This document shows positions 31,337-39,810 of a DNA stretch of 64,000 nucleotides, one piece after another. This DNA is from Pseudomonas lactis (GTDB lineage: Bacteria > Pseudomonadota > Gammaproteobacteria > Pseudomonadales > Pseudomonadaceae): assembly GCF_001439845.1 (NCBI RefSeq), contig NZ_JYLO01000013.1, positions 124,001-188,000 of the forward strand. The letters are read 5' to 3'. Under the pieces are notes generated by a model, which had not been told where the DNA came from, did not search any database, and saw only the letters and a program-made list of their open reading frames with translations. How positions within the stretch are numbered: the first letter of the stretch is position 1; every line of letters starts with the position of its first letter. The position numbers and the translations under genes are program-made.

Positions 31337-31672
31337 ATGGAATCTACGTTGAGTGAGGGCGAGGTCGCCCAGTTGCGTGCTTCGGCGTCCAAGGCCTGTG
31401 CCTTGCTCAAGGCCCTGGCCAATGAAGACCGCTTGTTGATCCTGTGCCAGTTGACCCAGGGCGAGCGCAACGTCGGTGAGCTGGAAGCCTTGACCGGCGT
31501 ACGCCAGCCCACCCTGTCACAACAGTTGGGCATCCTGCGCGATGAAGGGTTGGTCGCCACCCGTCGGGAAGGCAAATACATTTTCTACGGGCTGGCCAGC
31601 CACGAAGTGATTCAAGTGATGAAGACCCTGTCCGGCCTGTATTGCGGCGCGGTCATAAAAAGTTGGGCGTGA
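31337..31672 (+). CDS. bigR: ArsR-family persulfide-sensing repressor (BigR/SqrR-like)
   Basis: This is a 111-residue winged-helix repressor with the recognition region LTGVRQPTLSQQLGILRDEG (about 52-71) and REGKYIFYGL wing. Cys37 (LILCQLT) and Cys103 (GLYCGAV) are 66 residues apart, the same spacing as the redox pair of SqrR (Cys41/Cys107) and BigR. Those proteins form a tetrasulfide link on reaction with persulfides and release DNA. The ATG at 31337 is preferred over upstream in-frame codons, which run back into the divergent gene. It heads an operon with sqr and a TauE-type gene. Confidence 0.87.
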   Translation: MESTLSEGEVAQLRASASKACALLKALANEDRLLILCQLTQGERNVGELEALTGVRQPTLSQQLGILRDEGLVATRREGKYIFYGLASHEVIQVMKTLSGLYCGAVIKSWA

Positions 31673-31723
31673 CGCCATCCGGCAGCGACCCTTGTGTGCA
31701 TTGACTCAAAAAGGCAGTAGACA

Positions 31724-32968
31724 ATGACCGAACAACACTGGGGACCCACCATCAGTGGCGATATCGTAGTCATCGGCGGCGGCTCGGCAGGCATCGGCCT
31801 GCTGGCCAGCCTGCTCAAGCGCGACCCGCACCTGAACATCACCCTCATCGAACCTAACGACTACCACTGCTACCAGCCGGCCTGGACCCTGGTCGGCGGC
31901 GGCGCCTACGACCTGCACAAGACCCGCCGGCCCCTGGCCGATGTGCTGCCCAATGGCGTGAGCTGGGTGCAGGCCGCTGTCAGCGAAGTGCTGCCCGATG
32001 AAAGCACCCTGGTGCTCGACAACGGCCAACGCGTCACCTGGAAAAACCTCATCGTCTGCCCTGGCCTGCGCCTGGCCTGGGAAAGAATCGAAGGCCTGCA
32101 AGACACCTTGGGCCAACACGGCGTCACCTCCAACTACAGCTATGAGCACGCCGCGTACACCTGGCAGTTGGTGCAGCAGCTCAAGGGCGGCAAGGCGTTG
32201 TTCACCCAGCCGGCCATGCCGATCAAATGCGCCGGCGCGCCGCAAAAAGCCATGTACCTGTCCTGCGACCACTGGCTCAAGCAGGGCAACCTCAAACACA
32301 TCGACGTCGAATTCAACCTGGCCGGTGCCGCGTTGTTTGGTGTGCCGACCTTTGTGCCGCCCTTGATGAAGTACGTCGAAAAATACAACGCGCGCCTGGC
32401 GTTCAATTCCAACCTGGTGAAAGTCGATGGCCCGGCGCGCAAAGCCTGGTTTGAAGTCAAAGACGCCCAAGGTAACGCGACGGTCGAAGAGAAAACCTTC
32501 GACATGCTCCACGTCGTACCGCCGCAGGTCGCTCCGGATTTTATCCGCGAAAGCCTGCTCGCCGACGCCGCCGGCTGGTGCGAAGTGAACCCCCACAGCC
32601 TGCAACACCTGCGCTACCCGCATATCTTCGGCCTGGGCGATGTGTGCGGCACCACCAACGCCAAGACGGCGGCAGCGGTGCGCAAGCAAATCGTGGTGGT
32701 GGCCGAAAACCTGCTGGCCCTGCGCAAACAGGCGCCATTGCCGCTCAAGTACGACGGTTATGGTTCCTGCCCATTGACGGTGGAGAAGGGCAAGGTGGTG
32801 CTGGCCGAGTTTGGCTATGGCGGCAAGTTGCTGCCGACCTTTCCCCTCGATCCAACGCAGGCACGTCGTTCGATGTGGTTCCTCAAGGCCACGCTGCTGC
32901 CGTGGTTCTACTGGAACGGCATGCTCAAGGGCCGCGAGTGGCTGACCCGCCTGAGCAAGGTGGACTGA
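31724..32968 (+). CDS. sqr: Sulfide:quinone oxidoreductase, type II-like
   Basis: This 414-residue membrane-associated flavoprotein oxidises sulfide and passes electrons to ubiquinone. It has the FAD site VVIGGGSAGIGLLASLLKR (about 15-33). The catalytic cysteines of type II enzymes are in place: Cys169 in MPIKCAGAPQKAMY and Cys349 in GYGSCPLTVEKG. The third cysteine typical of type I enzymes is not obvious. The amphipathic C-terminus with Trp and Leu residues suits membrane binding. It lies 51 bases after bigR and directly abuts the exporter gene. Confidence 0.92.
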   Translation: MTEQHWGPTISGDIVVIGGGSAGIGLLASLLKRDPHLNITLIEPNDYHCYQPAWTLVGGGAYDLHKTRRPLADVLPNGVSWVQAAVSEVLPDESTLVLDNGQRVTWKNLIVCPGLRLAWERIEGLQDTLGQHGVTSNYSYEHAAYTWQLVQQLKGGKALFTQPAMPIKCAGAPQKAMYLSCDHWLKQGNLKHIDVEFNLAGAALFGVPTFVPPLMKYVEKYNARLAFNSNLVKVDGPARKAWFEVKDAQGNATVEEKTFDMLHVVPPQVAPDFIRESLLADAAGWCEVNPHSLQHLRYPHIFGLGDVCGTTNAKTAAAVRKQIVVVAENLLALRKQAPLPLKYDGYGSCPLTVEKGKVVLAEFGYGGKLLPTFPLDPTQARRSMWFLKATLLPWFYWNGMLKGREWLTRLSKVD

Positions 32969-33775
32969 ATGCTGCTCGCCAGTCTGTTAGGGGTATTGAT
33001 GGGCCTGGTCATGGGCCTGACCGGCGCGGGCGGCGGCATCCTCGGGGTGCCGGCGCTGGTGCTGGGGCTGGGCTTGACCATGACCCAGGCCGCGCCCGTG
33101 TCATTGCTCGCGGTGGGCGCGGCGGCAGCGGTCGGGGCCATCGATGGTTTACGCCATGGCCTGGTGCGTTACCGCGCGGCACTACTGATCGCCTTGCTCG
33201 GCGCGCTGTTTTCGCCGTTGGGCGTGTTCGTCGCCCACCAACTCTCGGAACCGGTGCTGATGGGCTTGTTCAGCGCGCTGATGGTGCTGGTGGCCTGGCG
33301 CATGCTGCAACGGGAAAAGCGCGAGGCCGGGCCGAGTGACCATGGCTCGGCGTCGTGGGGCCAGAAGAACTGCATGCTCAACCAGCAGACCGGGCGCCTG
33401 GCCTGGACCGCCAAATGCAGCGCCACCCTCGCAGCGTTGGGCGCGGTGACCGGCGCCGTGTCGGGGTTGCTGGGCGTGGGTGGCGGCTTCCTGATTGTAC
33501 CGGCGTTCAAGCAACTGACCGACGTGCAGATGCGCGGCATCGTCGCCACTTCCTTGATGGTGGTCAGCCTGCTGTCGCTGATCGGCGTGGCCGGTGCCTT
33601 TCATGCGGGCGTGAGTATCGAGCCAGTGGGTTGGGTGTTTATCGGCGCGAGTATCGTCGGCATGTTGGCGGGACGGCGGTTGTGTTCGGTGATCCCCGCG
33701 CGGGCCTTGCAAGTGGGGTTTGCTAGCCTGTGTGTGGTGGTGGCAGTCGGTATGTTGCTTAAAGCCTCTCTCTAA
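32969..33775 (+). CDS. TauE/SafE-family anion exporter (probable sulfite or related export)
   Basis: This is a 268-residue membrane protein with about eight hydrophobic segments and two internal repeats, each starting with the family signature (GLTGAGGGILGVPALVLGLG near residue 15 and GLLGVGGGFLIVPAFKQLTD near 165). The ATG follows the sqr stop with no gap, so it is translated with sqr. In this context it would remove sulfite or a related product of persulfide oxidation. The substrate is inferred from neighbours. Confidence 0.88.
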   Translation: MLLASLLGVLMGLVMGLTGAGGGILGVPALVLGLGLTMTQAAPVSLLAVGAAAAVGAIDGLRHGLVRYRAALLIALLGALFSPLGVFVAHQLSEPVLMGLFSALMVLVAWRMLQREKREAGPSDHGSASWGQKNCMLNQQTGRLAWTAKCSATLAALGAVTGAVSGLLGVGGGFLIVPAFKQLTDVQMRGIVATSLMVVSLLSLIGVAGAFHAGVSIEPVGWVFIGASIVGMLAGRRLCSVIPARALQVGFASLCVVVAVGMLLKASL

Positions 33776-33794
33776 GGACGGCATGGATTGCAGT

Positions 33795-33881
33795 GTGGGA
33801 GCGGGCTTGCTCGCGAAGGCGTCGTGTCAGTCAATGCATCAGCAACTGATCTACCGCATTCGCGAGCAAGCCCGCTCCCAC
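33795..33881. repeat. REPIN, GTGGGAGCGGGCTTGCTCGC type
   Basis: An inverted REP pair of about 87 bases using the GCGGGCTTGCTCGCGAA variant, directly after the TauE-type gene. Its near-twin is at 61773-61860. Confidence 0.9.
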
Positions 33882-34006
33882 ATTTAGCTGTGTCTGCCTG
33901 GGGATCAAATGCGTCCTCAAGATGGCAACATGAACGCCTCTCAGGTTACTGTTCCTCTGTGTAACGGATTCACCGGCCTTGCACCCCGGCTTACCAAGGT
34001 CACCGA

Positions 34007-35650
34007 ATGGATAAATACACCCCCCACACCTGGCAACCCCACGAGCGGCCGAGCCTGCCTGGCTCGCCGTCGACGCCGCTGCACCCTACGCATAAGCGCT
34101 GGCTCTTCGCGATGGTCGGCGTGCTGGTGGCAATTACCGGCGGCCTGGGTAACGCCCTGGTTATCGCCAACCTGCAATACCTGCAAGGCGCCCTGGGCGC
34201 GACCACCGCGGAAATGGCCTGGTTGCCCGCCGCCTATGTGATGACCAACGTGTGCATGAACCTGCTGCTGGTGAAGTTTCGCCAACAGTTCGGCCTGCGT
34301 GCGTTTACCGAGGTGTTCCTGGTGCTCTACGCGCTGGTGACCTTCGGGCATTTGTTCGTCAATGACCTCAGTTCGGCGATTGCGGTACGGGCCGCCCACG
34401 GCATGGTGGGTGCGGCGCTGAGTTCGTTGGGCTTGTACTACATGATCCAGGCATTCCCGGCCAAGTGGCGGTTGAAAGCCCTGGTGCTGGGGCTGGGCAC
34501 CGCGCAGTTGGCGTTACCGCTGGCGCGGCTGTTTTCCGAAGACTTGTTGCAAATCGCTGAATGGCGGGGGCTGTATTTGTTCGAACTGGGCCTGGCGCTG
34601 ATCTGCCTGGGCTGCGTGTTCCTGCTCAAGCTGCCGCCGGGCGATCGCTTCAAAACCTTTGAAAAACTCGACTTCCTGACCTTCGCCATCCTCGCCAGCG
34701 GCGTGGCCTTGCTCTGCGCAGTGCTATCTTTGGGGCGCATCGACTGGTGGCTGGAAGCGCCGTGGATCGGCGTGGCCTCGGCCTGTTCCCTGGTGCTGAT
34801 CATGGCCGGGCTGGCCATCGAGCATAACCGCAGCAACCCGATGCTGATGACGCGCTGGCTGGGCAGCGGCGTGATGATCCGCCTGGCGCTGGCGGTGGTT
34901 CTGATTCGCATGGTGCTGTCCGAGCAGTCCACCGGTGCGGTGGGGTTCATGCAGATGCTGAACATGAGCTACCAGCAGATGCATACCCTGTACGTGGTGA
35001 TGTTGGCCGGCGCGATTGCCGGGCTGGTGGTCAGCGCGCTGACGATCAACCCGGCGCACCTGCTGATGCCGCTGATCATCTCCCTGGCGCTGATGGCGAC
35101 AGGTTCGGTGATGGACAGTTTTTCCAGCAACCTGACCCGCCCGCAGAACCTCTATATCAGCCAGTTCCTGCTAGGCTTCGGCGGTACGTTCTTCCTGGGG
35201 CCGACCATGGTGCTGGGCACCAAGAATGTGCTGACCAACCCACGCAACCTGGTGAGCTTCTCGGTGATGTTCGGAATCTGCCAGAACCTCGGTGGCCTGA
35301 TCGGCGCGGCGTTGCTGGGCACCTTCCAGATCGTGCGCGAGAAGTACCATTCGAGCATGATCGTCGAGCACCTGACCCTGATCGACCCGCTTGTGGCGGC
35401 AAGGGTGCAGAGTGGTGGGGCGGCCTATGGCAAGATCGTCGCCGACCCGGAACTGCGCAACCTCATGGGCATCCGCAGCCTGGCCACGGCGGCGACCCGT
35501 GAGGCGAACGTCATGGCTTACAACGATGTCTTCATGCTGATCGCGATTATCGCGATCCTGACCATGCTGTGGATCTTCACCCGCAGCCTATGGCTGATGA
35601 GTACCACCAAGGCAACTCCTCCTGTTCAACCCAGCGGCGCGACTTCATGA
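34007..35650 (+). CDS. MFS transporter, DHA2/EmrB-type drug or metabolite exporter
   Basis: This 547-residue protein has about 14 hydrophobic segments. Motif A and C regions are diverged but MAWLPAAYVMTNVCMNLLLV (about 65-85) and FGGTFFLGPTMVLGTKNVLT match the EmrB-like branch. A 40-residue hydrophilic N-terminus precedes the first helix. It overlaps the adaptor gene downstream by 4 bases, forming an EmrAB-style pair. No outer membrane partner is encoded alongside. Substrate unknown. Confidence 0.88.
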   Translation: MDKYTPHTWQPHERPSLPGSPSTPLHPTHKRWLFAMVGVLVAITGGLGNALVIANLQYLQGALGATTAEMAWLPAAYVMTNVCMNLLLVKFRQQFGLRAFTEVFLVLYALVTFGHLFVNDLSSAIAVRAAHGMVGAALSSLGLYYMIQAFPAKWRLKALVLGLGTAQLALPLARLFSEDLLQIAEWRGLYLFELGLALICLGCVFLLKLPPGDRFKTFEKLDFLTFAILASGVALLCAVLSLGRIDWWLEAPWIGVASACSLVLIMAGLAIEHNRSNPMLMTRWLGSGVMIRLALAVVLIRMVLSEQSTGAVGFMQMLNMSYQQMHTLYVVMLAGAIAGLVVSALTINPAHLLMPLIISLALMATGSVMDSFSSNLTRPQNLYISQFLLGFGGTFFLGPTMVLGTKNVLTNPRNLVSFSVMFGICQNLGGLIGAALLGTFQIVREKYHSSMIVEHLTLIDPLVAARVQSGGAAYGKIVADPELRNLMGIRSLATAATREANVMAYNDVFMLIAIIAILTMLWIFTRSLWLMSTTKATPPVQPSGATS

Positions 35651-36792
35651 CTGAACCTTCAACCACCACCACGACCGCCATTGCCGCCACGCCGGAAGGC
35701 AGCACGCCACCGGGCGCGGTGCCGACCCAATTGCGGCCCTTGCGCGTGCGGATCATCTCGTCCCTGGGCTTTGCCGCCATCGCCATCATCGGTGTGCTGA
35801 TCGTGTTATACGCCTGGCAACTGCCGCCGTTCAGCAGCGCGGTGGAAACCACCGAAAACGCCCTGGTGCGTGGGCAGGTGACGATTATCGGCCCACAGCT
35901 CAGCGGTTATGTATTCGAAGTGCCGGTGCAGGACTTCCAGTACGTCAAGACCGGCGACCTGCTGGTGCGCCTGGACGACCGCATCTACAAGCAGCGCCTC
36001 GACCAGGCCCTGGCGCAACTGGCGGTGCAGAAAGCCTCGTTGGCCAACGTGGTGCAGCAACGCAACAGCGCCGAAGCGACCATCAAGCTGCGCCAGGCCG
36101 CTCTGGTCGACAGCCAGGCCCAGGCGCGCAAGAGCACTGCGGATTTGCGCCGCAATGAAGAACTGATCAGCGATGGTTCGGTCTCCAAACGCGAACTGGA
36201 CGTGACCCGTGCTGCCAACGCGCAGACCATCGCTGCCGTGGCCCAGGCCCAGGCCAGCCTGGAAATTGCCCGCCAGGATTTGCAGACGGTGATCGTCAAC
36301 CGCGGCTCCCTGGAGGCCGCTGTCGCGAGTGCCGAGGCGGCGGTGGAACTGGCGCGCATCGACCTGTCCAATACCCGCATCACGGCACCACGGGATGGTC
36401 AGCTCGGGCAGATCGGCGTGCGCCTGGGCGCGTACGTCAATTCCGGCGCGCAACTGATGGCGCTGGTGCCCAAGCAGTTGTGGGTGATTGCTAATATGAA
36501 AGAAACCCAGATGGACAATGTGCAGGTCGGCCAACCGGTGACGTTCACCGTGGATGCGCTGAACCACCGCAAATTCCATGGCACGGTGCAGCATATTTCC
36601 CCGGCGACCGGTTCCGAGTTCAGCCTGTTGCAGGCGGACAACGCCACCGGCAACTTCGTGAAGATCGCCCAGCGGGTGCCTGTGCGCATCACCGTAGACC
36701 CGGACCAGGCCGAAAGTGAACGCTTGCGGCCGGGGTTGTCGGTGGTGGTGAGTATCGACACGGCCGGGCGCCTGAAAAACAGCCCACCCTGA
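35647..36792 (+). CDS. HlyD/EmrA-type membrane fusion protein
   Basis: This is a 381-residue adaptor with one N-terminal membrane helix (about 38-60, LGFAAIAIIGVLIVLYAW). The lipoyl half-motifs are GQVTIIGPQLSGYVFEVPVQ and ITAPRDGQLGQIGVRLGAYV, with a long coiled coil between them (about 115-230). The ATG overlaps the MFS stop (ATGA). It would link the EmrB-type pump to an outer membrane channel such as TolC encoded elsewhere. An in-frame start 26 codons upstream lies within the MFS gene. Confidence 0.9.
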   Translation: MTEPSTTTTTAIAATPEGSTPPGAVPTQLRPLRVRIISSLGFAAIAIIGVLIVLYAWQLPPFSSAVETTENALVRGQVTIIGPQLSGYVFEVPVQDFQYVKTGDLLVRLDDRIYKQRLDQALAQLAVQKASLANVVQQRNSAEATIKLRQAALVDSQAQARKSTADLRRNEELISDGSVSKRELDVTRAANAQTIAAVAQAQASLEIARQDLQTVIVNRGSLEAAVASAEAAVELARIDLSNTRITAPRDGQLGQIGVRLGAYVNSGAQLMALVPKQLWVIANMKETQMDNVQVGQPVTFTVDALNHRKFHGTVQHISPATGSEFSLLQADNATGNFVKIAQRVPVRITVDPDQAESERLRPGLSVVVSIDTAGRLKNSPP

Positions 36793-36810
36793 CACTGACG
36801 CATCCTCCAA

Positions 36811-36912
36811 CTGTAGGAGCGAGCTTGCTCGCGAAAAACGTCAACGATAACGCGTGTTTTCTGAATGAACGCGGCGCCTGTGAGTTTTTCGCGAGCAAGC
36901 TCGCTCCTACAG
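36811..36912. repeat. REPIN, CTGTAGGAGCGAGCTTGCTC type
   Basis: An inverted REP pair of about 102 bases between convergent genes (EmrA-type and aldose epimerase). Its inner spacer is nearly identical to the copies at 12714 and 44186, indicating recent dispersal of the whole unit, not only of the arms. Confidence 0.9.
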
Positions 36913-36913
36913 T

Positions 36914-37774
36914 TCAGGCATTTGGCGTGTATTTCAGGTTGAATGCCAGGTGGGTTGACTGGCCTTGCTCCAGCAGTTTCAGGCCAGGCCTGCCTGGAAG
37001 GTGATGGGCATTCACCGGATGACTCACCGGCTCGATGCAGAAAAATTCCAACCCCGGCGGGCAGTAGAGCAGGAAGTAACCGGCGCCGCTGGCCTGGCAT
37101 TCAAGGCGGTAGCCAAGCTCCGGTTGCTCGATCAGGCAGTGCCCATCCCAGCCGCAAAAGCCGTTGTCCACCAGCCCGTCTGGCAGTTCCTTCAGTTGCC
37201 GGAAATTCCAATCTTCTGGAACCGGTGCCAACCCTGTGGGCAGCTTGGCTGCATCACTCATCCACACTTGCCTAGCCTTGGCCTGCAGCCGCGTACCCGG
37301 CCGGCGCGGCAAGTACGGATGCAAGCCCAACCCATGCCACGCCGGTTGCTCGGCCAAGTGAGTCACGCACAAATCGATATTCAACTCACCGTTGTCCAAG
37401 TGCACCCGCTGGCGGGCGTGATAGGCGAAGGGCGTTTCGCAGCGCAGCTCCAACACCACTTCATGTTCTGACTGGCTTGTCACCTGCCACGGCTGCTGCC
37501 AGGCTGAACCGTGAATCGGTAGAGGGTCAGTGAGGCTATTGGGTGCCAGTGCCAGCCAGCCATCGGGGTTGTCGAACCCACCTTGAGCGATTCGGTTGGA
37601 CCAGGGTGCCAAGGGATAGCAGCCCAGCTTGCCCGGCAGTCCGGTATTGATCGCCTGTGCATCGCTGTGCCGTAACAGCGGCTGCCCGGTGGCGCGCACC
37701 GTCCAGTTGACGAGGCTGCCGCCGATGGCCGGGGCGAGCACCAGATGGGTGAATTTATCCGAAAGCTCAATCAC
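36914..37774 (-). CDS. Aldose 1-epimerase family protein (probable uronate mutarotase)
   Basis: This is a roughly 286-residue beta-sandwich enzyme. It shows YPLAPWSNRIAQGG (substrate-binding Asn-Arg, about 52-65), IHGSAWQQPWQV (histidine), LGLHPYLPRRPGTRL with the catalytic-base histidine region, and EFFCIEPVSHPVNAHH near the end (glutamate of the active site). The GTG at 37772-37774 has AGGCAGG upstream; another GTG at 37807 would add 11 residues. It trails the uronate TRAP-transporter genes on the same strand, so I infer that it equilibrates the anomers of galacturonate or glucuronate for the dehydrogenase. Confidence 0.8.
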   Translation of the reverse strand: MIELSDKFTHLVLAPAIGGSLVNWTVRATGQPLLRHSDAQAINTGLPGKLGCYPLAPWSNRIAQGGFDNPDGWLALAPNSLTDPLPIHGSAWQQPWQVTSQSEHEVVLELRCETPFAYHARQRVHLDNGELNIDLCVTHLAEQPAWHGLGLHPYLPRRPGTRLQAKARQVWMSDAAKLPTGLAPVPEDWNFRQLKELPDGLVDNGFCGWDGHCLIEQPELGYRLECQASGAGYFLLYCPPGLEFFCIEPVSHPVNAHHLPGRPGLKLLEQGQSTHLAFNLKYTPNA

Positions 37775-37820
37775 GATTGACCTGCCTGATGAAGTCAAAA
37801 CAAACACTGAGGATGCAAGT

Positions 37821-37907
37821 GTGGGAGCTGGCTTGCCTGCGATAGCGACCTGTCAGTCAATGCATCCGTGACTGATACACCGCTATCGCAGGCAAGCCAG
37901 CTCCCAC
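37821..37907. repeat. REPIN between mutarotase and TRAP permease genes
   Basis: An inverted REP pair of about 87 bases (ends GTGGGAGCTGGCTTGCCTGC and complement) inside the leftward uronate gene series. It may separate mRNA segments or terminate part of the transcripts before the epimerase gene. Confidence 0.9.
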
Positions 37908-37936
37908 AGTTGCTCACCTTGTTTCTGAAAGAAGGT

Positions 37937-39217
37937 TTACAGCACCAAATGGGGCAACCACAGCGACAACGCCGGGATGTAGGTCACTGCAATCAGCACC
38001 AAGAACAACACCGCATAAAACGGCAACAGTGCCTTCACGGTTTTCTCGATACTGGTCTTGCCCACCGCCGCCCCGACGAACAGCACCGCGCCCACCGGCG
38101 GGGTAATCAGGCCGATGCCCAGGTTCACCAGCATGATCATCCCGAAGTGTACCGGGTCGACGCCGATGCCCAGGATCACCGGCATCAGAATAGGCGTGAG
38201 GATCAGAATCAGCGGCGCCATGTCCATCACCGTGCCCAGCAACAACAGCATGACGTTGATGCACATCAGGATCACGTAGCGGTTATCCGACAGGGTCAGG
38301 AACAGCGTGGTGATCTTCGCCGGGATCTGCATCAGGGTCATGATGTAGCCGAAGCTGGCGGCGAAGGCGATCAGGATCATCACGATGGAAATGGTGCGCA
38401 CCGTGCGATGCATCAGCTTGGGGAGTTCGCGCCATTTGTAGTCGCGGTAGATGAACATGGTCACGAAGAACGCCCACAACACCGCAATCGCCGCCGACTC
38501 GGTGGCGGTGAAGATGCCCGACAGGATGCCGCCCAGGATGATCACCATGGCCATCAGGCCCCAGAGCGCATCGGCGGCGATCTTCAGCGCCTGCTTCAAG
38601 GGGATGACTTCGCCTTTGGGGTAGTCGCGTTTTTTCGCGAAGATCAGGCACAGCACCATCAGGCACGCGCTCATCAACAGGCCTGGCACCACACCGGCCA
38701 TGAACAGCGAGGCGATGGAAACCGTGCCGCCAGCGGCCAGGGAGTACAGCACCGAGTTATGGCTGGGTGGCGTCAACAGCGCCTGCACCGAACCGCTGAC
38801 GGTTACTGCGGTGGCGAATTCGCGCGGATAACCACGCCGTTCCATCTCTGGAATCAGCACCGAGCCGACCGACGCGGTATCGGCCACGGATGAACCGGAA
38901 ATCGCGCCGAAAAACGTCGAGGCCATGATGTTGACCAAGGATAAGCCACCGCGTACAAAGCCCACCAGCACCCCGGCAAAGGCCACCAGGCGCCGTGACA
39001 TGCCGCCCTCGGCCATGATCGCCCCGGCCAGTACGAAGAACGGAATCGCCATCAGCGAAAACTTGTTCACCCCACCGGCAATCTGAATCATCAGGGCCTG
39101 GAACGGGATGTCGATCCACCACGCACCAATCAACGCCGACAGCCCCAACGCATAGGCCACCGGCATGCCGATCAGGATCAACGCAACAAAGCTACCCAAC
39201 AGAATCAACGCGTCCAT
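37937..39217 (-). CDS. TRAP transporter large permease (DctM type)
   Basis: This is a 426-residue membrane protein with about 11-12 hydrophobic segments, the sodium-coupled translocator of a TRAP importer. Signatures include MALIPFFVLAGAIMAEGGMS-like text (MAIPFFVLAGAIMAEGGMSR, about 52-71), FFGAISGSSVADTASVGSVL and LTPPSHNSVLY. The ATG at 39215-39217 is one base after the small permease stop. The substrate is probably a hexuronate, judged from the dehydrogenase and lactonase upstream. Confidence 0.92.
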   Translation of the reverse strand: MDALILLGSFVALILIGMPVAYALGLSALIGAWWIDIPFQALMIQIAGGVNKFSLMAIPFFVLAGAIMAEGGMSRRLVAFAGVLVGFVRGGLSLVNIMASTFFGAISGSSVADTASVGSVLIPEMERRGYPREFATAVTVSGSVQALLTPPSHNSVLYSLAAGGTVSIASLFMAGVVPGLLMSACLMVLCLIFAKKRDYPKGEVIPLKQALKIAADALWGLMAMVIILGGILSGIFTATESAAIAVLWAFFVTMFIYRDYKWRELPKLMHRTVRTISIVMILIAFAASFGYIMTLMQIPAKITTLFLTLSDNRYVILMCINVMLLLLGTVMDMAPLILILTPILMPVILGIGVDPVHFGMIMLVNLGIGLITPPVGAVLFVGAAVGKTSIEKTVKALLPFYAVLFLVLIAVTYIPALSLWLPHLVL

Positions 39218-39218
39218 A

Positions 39219-39746
39219 TCAGGCGGCCCCTTCGTTTTCTTCAACCAGGTCGAAACGCACCACCTTGCGGTTGCTCTGGTCACCGAGCAGCAGCTTTTCG
39301 ACCACGAACACCAGGGTCAGCACCCCGCCAATCGGGATCGGCATATAGGTAATGCCCACGCGCAGGGTAGGGATGGCGCTCATGAACTGGTTCCAGGTGG
39401 ACAGGCACAGCTTGGTGCCCCAAATCGTCATGAACACGCAGATGGTGCCCATCAGCAGTTGCGAGAGGATGCCGACGAGGCGGCGTTGGGTTGGCGGCAA
39501 GCGGTCAGTAACCATCGCCACCGACATGTGCGCACCGGCACGGTAACTGGCAGCAGCGCCGATAAAGGTGAACACCAGCATCAGCAGGATAGCGGTGGGC
39601 TCCGGCCAGCTGGAACCGGTGCCGAGGGCGTAGCGGGTGAAGATACCCCAGGGAATGATCAAGGCGACCCCCAATACCGACAGGCCGGCGACCCAGATGC
39701 AGGTCATGTAGAGGCGGTCATTGAAGCGCAGCAGTAAAGTCTTCAT
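39219..39746 (-). CDS. TRAP transporter small permease (DctQ type)
   Basis: This 175-residue protein has four hydrophobic segments and the DctQ phrases GIFTRYALGTGSSWPEPTAI (about 30-49) and GAAASYRAGAHMSV. It pairs with the large permease. I chose the ATG at 39744-39746; a GTG three codons earlier is also possible, and neither has a strong ribosome site. It follows the binding-protein gene after a 64-base gap. Confidence 0.9.
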   Translation of the reverse strand: MKTLLLRFNDRLYMTCIWVAGLSVLGVALIIPWGIFTRYALGTGSSWPEPTAILLMLVFTFIGAAASYRAGAHMSVAMVTDRLPPTQRRLVGILSQLLMGTICVFMTIWGTKLCLSTWNQFMSAIPTLRVGITYMPIPIGGVLTLVFVVEKLLLGDQSNRKVVRFDLVEENEGAA

Positions 39747-39810
39747 GGCGTTCACCGTGACCGGGCGCGTCGATACCGACCGCGCCGGGCCTTATGCAGG
39801 GCAGGGGAGG

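Noticed and set aside
34007..36792. Siderophore or fusaric acid specific exporter
   Set aside because: The MFS and adaptor pair is generic EmrAB-like; nothing in the neighbours supports a particular substrate.
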